Below, in pieces: positions 58,223 through 64,000 of a stretch of DNA of 64,000 nucleotides. A program made the translations under genes and the position numbers. The stretch spans positions 17,399,842-17,463,841 of the forward strand of contig NC_135430.1 of the NCBI RefSeq assembly GCF_051991245.1, read 5' to 3'. The notes under the pieces were generated by a model. The model saw only the letters and a list, made by a program, of their open reading frames with translations, did not search any database and was not told where the DNA came from. The DNA comes from Festucalex cinctus (lineage: Eukaryota > Chordata > Actinopteri > Syngnathiformes > Syngnathidae). Positions within the stretch are counted from its first letter, which is position 1; every line of letters starts with the position of its first letter.

Positions 58223-58672
58223 TAGGGATGTTCGATACCACTTTTTTTCAGACCGATACCGAAACTCAGACCCTCAGTAATCACCGATACCGATACCAAC
58301 TGCCGATACCAGTAGTACATTTTGTCAAATAAAAAAAATCACTAAAGTATATTTTTAAACAAATATATTTCCTTTAATTTTGACAAAAAAAACATCACAG
58401 TCACTCTTCAATAGTCTTAACGCTCAAAATAAAACACAAAAATGCTCTTTTAGTTTAAGATTCACAATTTTGAAGTATTTCCAAATCGGTGAAGTTTTGG
58501 TGAAAAACTGCTGCAAGCTAGCGCCACTTACAGGCAAGGAGGGCTCACTTAACGTTTTCCCCCTCTGCCATCGGTCGCTTGTACTCGTCTGCATCACGAG
58601 TACTCGAGTACTTGAAAAAAGGCTGGTATCGGCCCGATACCGATACCTGGTACCGGTACTTGCCCATCCCTA
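58223..58672 (+). mobile_element. hAT-D element with TAGGGATG ends
   Basis: TAGGGATGTTCGATACC and CGGTACTTGCCCATCCCTA are inverted ends, flanked by the perfect 8-bp duplication ATTGAAAT (58215-58222 and 58673-58680). Subterminal CCGATACCGATACC words repeat at both ends, as in transposase-binding arrays. It is 450 bp and non-autonomous. Confidence 0.9.
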
Positions 58673-58929
58673 ATTGAAATTAAGGTTAACTATCATATTC
58701 GTATTTGTTCCTTAAGGGGTAAAACTTCACTTCTATTGGCTCTCATTCCATTTGTGTGCAGCACAACAACTAAATGCAGCTTCACCATGTTTGCTTTGAA
58801 CTCTGGGTTCTAATAATCGACCTGAGTCTGAAAACCACAGAGTCCAACTGGGTTTATATTCAATCAGAATTTCTTTAATTCAGTATAACAACCATTCAGT
58901 GATTTATAGACAAGTAGAAACAAATATGT

Positions 58930-59215
58930 ATTTTACAGCTGACTAGGGAGGCAGTGTAAAGTCTTTAGAACTGGAGTAATATGTTCCGATCTCTTTGTTC
59001 TGGTCAGAACCTGTGCTGCGGCTGCTTGATGCTCTTTTTCAGGAAGTCCAGTCAGAAGACCTTTTAATGTGTGCCAGAGTTAAAAGCGTAGCTAATCTTA
59101 TCTTCAGCTGTGAAAAGTCTGTTTTAATGATTTGATTTGATATGATTGCTGAAAGTCAGGTCAGAGTCTATCAGCACGCCAAGATTTTGGGACTTAGTCT
59201 TGGGTTTCCAAAGAC
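58930..59215 (-). mobile_element. L2/CR1-type LINE ORF2 3' fragment
   Basis: On minus it encodes KSQNLGVLIDSDLTFS (59149-59196), then GLPEKE and AAAQVLTRTKRSEH with ITPVLKTLHCLP (to about 58945). These are the ordered C-terminal blocks of L2/CR1 polyproteins (KNLGVxxDSDL, then QNAAARxLTxTxxxxHITPVLxxLHWLP). The stretch between is shorter than usual, so it is internally deleted. The tryptophan of LHWLP reads C. Confidence 0.85.
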
Positions 59216-60336
59216 GGTGACGAAAGGTGTTTTCTGTTACCGGAAAGGTGGGATTTTACCCACTAGTTGGGACATACCCTCGTAGAAGACAGAGTTCCAG
59301 TGTTTCATCAGTGGTATTTGTTTGTTGTGTCTACGGTTAGCTAAAGAGGTCACATTTGAGTGTGCATGTACACAAACAACAGATGAAGTCTTAAACGTGT
59401 ATAAGTTAGATTTAGAATAAAAAGTATTGCATTTCTGTTGCTGCCTTACACACAGGTACTTGTAGTGCGGCTCTGGTTCATGTCCAGTACCCTTACGCCT
59501 GGTCACTGGAGATCTCTTGTGCCAGATCCCCATTTAAACTGTTAATCAAGGTTGAAAGATACAGGTCAACTCTGGAGTCAGTGCTTTTCTGTTTTGTCGT
59601 GCGGCGCCGTTCCCTGCTCCCTCTCCTCCCCAAAGCGTTTAGTCACCCAAAACTCTGGCGACATGTCACCCAGCATTCATTTTCCTCAAGCACAGTTGCT
59701 GACTGTCGGGCTGCATATTGGCCTCACGCTGCAAAAGTCGTTATACCCACCAGCTAGCCAACATGCTTTGCACACACATTTGCACCGCACGATGATGTGT
59801 GTGCATGGACCCTCGTGGTCTTGGGGTTGAACGGAGACTGCTGATGGCAGCAATGTAGAATGGAAAAGGAAAGGCTTGAAATGAAATGGTTTCTGTCAGA
59901 GAGACTGGTTTGAATTTGTTGTGAAGGTGAACGCTAGGTGGGGGGTGGACCAAGGAGAATTAGGGTCTTGGGAGTAGGGAGCCATCATTCATCTGAATAT
60001 TTGTTCATATAAACGCGGTCCGAATATCCTTGATTAAACCGGGCATTGGCTTGTGTTTTGCGCCTGGTCTATCCGCTAGGAATGTTTTGGTCTGTTAAGT
60101 GCAGAAAGTACTTGTGTGCACCATCGTCTCGCGTGCACACGTGCTACCCACCGGAAATACACGTGCAGAGATAAACAAATGGAGAGTCGCGCGCAATGAA
60201 ATGGGTTATTGTGAATCTTCCAGGAAGATGTTCGGCAACAGTTTTAATGGTCACACAGTTTTTCTTGTTGCAAAGTTTCAAGTTTCTTGACAAAAATCAA
60301 CATTTGCTACCTTCGCAGACACTTCGCCACTCTAAA
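59216..60336. other. Unique noncoding sequence
   Basis: Possibly the upstream remainder of the LINE just after 59215. No gene was recognised. Confidence 0.4.
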
Positions 60337-60817
60337 TGAACTCATGTGTAAATACGTTTTTTTTAATGTTATAAGTGTCCCAAAGACGTATTTATACGTT
60401 TTTTTGTTTGTTTGTTTTATGCTAGAGCATACAGTAGGCTTTGATGCAGCCTCTCAACTGCAAAGAACGGTTGCAGAAATGGTAGTTATTACACAAACGG
60501 CCAGCAGGTGGCAGCAGAACAAAGGAGATCGACCAGGGCCATCTAGAAAATAAGCTAAATTACTTGGAATTTTAAATAGATTTGTGAAAACTGATGAAAC
60601 TTTGCTCTCTTCTAATGCTAATTGCTGCAAAACGGAAACAGATAGAAACATACTTTTTTTTTCCTGATGCAAGAAGAGACTTTAATCTTTCTTTTGGTAG
60701 GTTCCATGTTTTTATAGCAATTGAACACAATATTCTGTGGGCCTTGCAAAATCCAGGAAAACGGCCGGGGGTGAACGGAATAGCTTCTGTGAAAATGGCT
60801 GGGAGTCAATGAGTTAA
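60337..60817 (+). mobile_element. T-L element copy 11 (5' gap)
   Basis: The 5' terminus is decayed and lacks the TTGCTCCCAATAA segment (TGAACTCATGTGTAAATACG). The 3' end GGGAGTCAATGAGTTAA is intact. The interior is close to the copy at 40402, with an exact CTCF core at 60501-60514. Confidence 0.9.
60501..60514 (+). promoter_or_regulatory. CTCF-core-like motif inside T-L
   Basis: CCAGCAGGTGGCAG on plus, exact consensus match. Confidence 0.45.
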
Positions 60818-61920
60818 AATGCACTTTGCCATTAATTTTCCGGATAATTTCCCACTTTCAGGAAAACGCCCAATAATATATTGTGACCAATAAGAGAAGA
60901 GTGTGATCTCAAGTGGTTTGTTGTGTTTATATTTTCTTACCGCGTGAAACGTAGCCAAACCGCAATGGAAACAAACAACGTTCGACAACGACGTCAACTA
61001 ATTTGGAGCCATGCATTCATACTTTATTTGGGGAAAGGTACCACGTCTAGCAAAGCTGACGTTCTCAAATAGAACACAGTCTGACTTTAGTTGAGAAGCG
61101 GCAGGAAATATGAAAAGTAGAGTGTGCGGCGCTTCTCGAGAGGTGGTGTTTGGATGCTGTCTGCTGTCATCAGTATGGCTCCTCGGTGAGTGGGGCTGAC
61201 AGTTGAGCTGGCCTGGTTGCTGTCACATGTCCTTGTCAGTCCCCGAGTACGAGGACGCACCTCACTATTGTCAGCTTCTATTATCTCTTCACACACACAC
61301 ACACACACCATGCACATTAGTCTTTATGCTCCGTAGCAGCATACACACATGCATACACTTTCAATGGGACCTCGCGACCTTCCTTGTCTGATGCATCATG
61401 CCCCTGCTCATGTTAAGTGTCAGGTCTCACATTCTGCCTTTAGCTGCTTCTCCCCTTGGGCTAAATCAGAACCGTAGCAATGGACCGGCGAGAAATCCCT
61501 GCCAGCGCCCCTGGCGCTGCCGGCGCGCTTTCCTTCGGAACAAAACTCCGGTAGCCCTTCAACTAAATCATCTTTATTTTCCGACGGCAAGGAAGGAAAG
61601 TCCCTGGGAGAGTGAAGACTGTGTGGCTGGAACACTGATTGAAACAACAAGGGGTTGTGTTTGCATGCAGGCCAAGTTTATTCCCGGATGTTTTGCATCC
61701 CAGTCCGAGCTTGTCTCTGGTGGAAGTGAAAACGCCGCCTCGTCTCACACTGACAGCGACGTTGTCACATTCAGGGCTCAGGGGGACTTAATAAGGCTGT
61801 CAAGTGTTTCATGGGTCCTGTCACTCATCACATGTGGGGATTGAGATTTTTGCATCGTCATTTTTCCGTTTGTTGGTACTGTTAACGTCAGTGTTTCTTG
61901 TGGCTTTCTAATGTGTTTGC
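60818..61920. other. Unique noncoding sequence
   Basis: A 148-codon open frame (61398-61844, +), one of the longest in the window, lies in complex GC-moderate sequence. It has no recognisable domain, signal peptide or splice structure and is treated as chance. A (CA)n tract is near 61290-61309. Confidence 0.4.
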
Positions 61921-62350
61921 TTTTCGAAGGTGACTGTTTATTTCAGTACGGAAACGTGCAACGGCCATTGCGGAGTATACAATTCTGACTGGCGAGTGCA
62001 TTTGAACATATGTAAATACGTTCAAACACATTTCCAACTATGTTCGAACTTTTCTAATGTTAAGCGTAGTTTTCCGAAGATCTGTTTATTTTAGTACGGA
62101 AGCGTGGTACTGCCATTGTGGAGTAAACATTTTTGACAGGCGAGTACCTTCTAATGAACCTATTTATTTAAATATGTTGTAACATACTCGCAAATATGTT
62201 TGAACATTAATAATTTTTTAGTTTTAGTTTCCTGAATGTGTCTGTTTATTTCTGTACCGAAGTGTGGAACTGCCAATGTGGAGAAAACATTTTTTATGTT
62301 CGAACATATTTAAATATGCTCAAACGTACTCGCAAATACGTTTGTAGGCT
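61921..62350. repeat. Triplicated ~150-bp unit of a foldback family
   Basis: Three degenerate units start at 61921, 62070 and 62228. Each has CTGTTTATTT(C/T)(A/T)GTAC(G/C)GAA, a TGTGGAGTAAACATTTTTGA-type block and (A/T)CGTTCGAACAT words. The same blocks occur once at 5751-6133, so a foldback element appears to have been expanded locally into a short tandem array. Confidence 0.75.
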
Positions 62351-62366
62351 AATTTGTAGGCTAAAT

Positions 62367-62943
62367 CAGGGGTGTCAAACATAAGGCCCGGGGGCCGGAT
62401 CAGGCCCGCAATGGGGTTTAATCCGGCCCGCGAGATGGTTTTGTAAAGTTTAAAAAAAAAAAAAAAAAAAAGACTGTCGGCCCAATTAATCAGCCGGCTA
62501 CAATCAAAGCTTATAAATTCATAATTACACAAGTAAGGCTCAGTTGAGCAATGCATCTTGTACATGGAATTGCTCTGAATGTCGTTATTTTAAACACAAT
62601 TTAAAGTTAGTTTGTTTAAAAAATAAAAACATGAATCAAACACAAACATGCTGAATAAGACACATTCAACTACACATATGACAAGGATTAACGTCCTTAT
62701 AACTTCATTAACGGCACCCGGCACACAATCAGAGAACAATATACAGGTTTATGCAAAAAAAATTTAGGACAATATTTGTACAGATGCGCCCCACAATTTA
62801 CGGCTGGCCCACAAATAGCGAAAATCTGCATGTAATTGACGGCAATGTTTTACAAATTATTTTACAATTTTACCGATCCGGCCCAATTGCGAATATATTT
62901 TCCTCCATGTGGCCCCTGAGCTAATATGAGTTTGACACCCCTG
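62367..62943 (+). mobile_element. hAT-C element (CAGGGGTGTC ends)
   Basis: CAGGGGTGTCAAAC and TTTGACACCCCTG are inverted, flanked by the perfect duplication GGCTAAAT (62359-62366 and 62944-62951). GC-rich GGCCCGGGGGCCGG and CCGGCCCGCGAG subterminal stretches are typical of fish hAT-Charlie-like repeats. It is 577 bp, non-coding, and inserted in a foldback element. Confidence 0.92.
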
Positions 62944-62951
62944 GGCTAAAT

Positions 62952-63096
62952 AATACAAACATAGCATACTTTCCCATAATGCCACAGGGTATTACAAGTC
63001 ATGCACTGCAGACATAATAATAAACAATAACATGTATGAATAAACAATGTTTTTGTACTTTATACCAATACATTTGAAAATTATGTGGGCCAAATG

Positions 63097-63135
<39 letters not shown>

Positions 63136-63205
63136 TTTTCCTTCCACTTGCGCATGCACAGTACCCTGTGGTATTATGGGAAAATATACTACGTTTGTAG
63201 CATTT
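62952..63205. mobile_element. Foldback element with CCCATAATGCCACAGGGTA arms
   Basis: The left arm ACATAGCATACTTTCCCATA to GCCACAGGGT pairs with ACCCTGTGGTATTATGGGAA to GTAGCAT at the right end. The interior has ATGTGGGCCAAATGC and a 30-base A run. Related blocks occur at 5895 and 33020-33600. Confidence 0.75.
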
Positions 63206-64000
63206 AGTCGACTCGTGATTTATGATTCTTTTTCCTACCAGCATCTTGGAAGATGCCAATTGTCTGACTGTTGATGATAATAGAGACAATTGTGTCAAAG
63301 GAAAAAAAAAAAAAACTGAAATGACCCCTCAGAGTGACACCACAGTAATTAGCATAGCGGGGGAAGAAAGAGAGGCACAGTGCGGGACAGATAATCATAG
63401 GGCCCTAATGTCTAGTGAATGCTATTAATCAGCAGCTTACCCATACTGCCCTGGCTTCTCTTCAGTTATCTCAGTGTGGCGTGATGATGAGCCTCCCCTC
63501 TCGATCCAGAGACTCGTCAGCGTGCTGTGCACGTGTGTTTGTAGTTGTGTGTCTGTTTGTGTGTGGGGAGCAATACATCGACGATAAAGGTGATGAACAT
63601 GTGCAGAACAAAATTAATAGCAAGACGAAGCTCTCAAAATTTGTGTTTTAGTGAGTAGACGGCATACACGGTTCCCTAATCTGGAGAAGTAGTCAAGTGC
63701 TGTTACGCGGTTCCGTCTCCATTCCCACAATGCATTGCGATTGCCTGCCTGAAGGTTTGTGATCACTAAACAGAAAGTAGCCTTTTTTTTTTCCTACATT
63801 AACCATCTTCCATGAACATGACATTATTTTCTACTTTATTTAATTGCATTCCTACATTTCCCAGAGTGCCTTTCACGCCACTTAAAGGACCCGATTGCAG
63901 TAGGTTCCGTTCCATTGAGCTGTCAGTTTGTACTTTCAAAACTGTACAAAGATGTCAAGATCTTTTGTTTGCATAAAGCAGCTGTCAGATTTCTTGACTC
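63206..64000. other. Unique sequence; possible conserved noncoding element
   Basis: 63315-63435 is repeat-free with homeodomain-type words (CAGTAATTAGCATAGCGG, ATGCTATTAATCAGCAGC), much like vertebrate developmental enhancers. The rest shows no gene. Confidence 0.35.

Noticed and set aside
61398..61844. 148-codon open frame
   Set aside because: It is among the longest in the window but has no domain, signal, splice sites or codon pattern; a frame this long is expected by chance in 64 kb.

Overview
This window looks like nuclear DNA of a percomorph teleost fish. It is AT-rich and intron-like, with long homopolymers, (TA)n and (TTTA)n tracts, and fish-type hAT, Tc1, Tigger and L2/CR1 remnants. 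The abundance of one TTAA-flanked repeat makes me think of pipefishes/seahorses, but that is memory-based and low confidence. I see no prokaryotic features, rRNA, tRNA or intact protein-coding gene. Nearly all open frames are chance frames or lie in repeats. The window is best read as a very large intron or a gene desert.

Two possible host exons are present. One is 2195-2378 (+), with a good acceptor and donor and two open frames, family not recognised. The other is a CpG-rich island at about 27540-28170 holding a possible first coding exon at 27837-27939. Several unique low-repeat islands (about 14770-15640, 24600-24900, 29310-29780, 37030-37330, 42760-43090, 63315-63435) look like conserved noncoding elements, but only a cross-species alignment could show that.

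The main content is transposable elements. Eleven copies of a roughly 0.45-0.5 kb non-autonomous element (here T-L) are scattered in both orientations, bounded by TTAA. Two smaller TTAA families, T-M (5420-5682, 21657-22149) and T-S (76 bp, at 13722 and 15932), share its terminal inverted repeat pattern. A paralogous empty site at 23202 shows that TTAA is the duplicated target, which suggests piggyBac-like mobilisation. Ten of the eleven T-L copies carry a CTCF-core-like motif: four match CCASYAGRKGGCRS exactly and six differ by one base.

Other elements include four hAT-type families with 8-bp target duplications (five insertions), a Tigger relic with a TA duplication, Tc1 relics, L2/CR1 reverse-transcriptase fragments, two copies of an LTR-like element (one with a 5-bp duplication inside a Tc1 relic), foldback elements with CCAAT and CRE-like sites, a GCGC-ended DNA element carrying NRF1 and YY1 motifs, a five-unit minisatellite at 11121-11612, and a triplicated foldback at 61921-62350.

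Nesting gives a relative chronology: hAT-A is younger than T-L, T-S is younger than the foldback element and hAT-B, hAT-C is younger than its foldback host, and the LTR is younger than Tc1.
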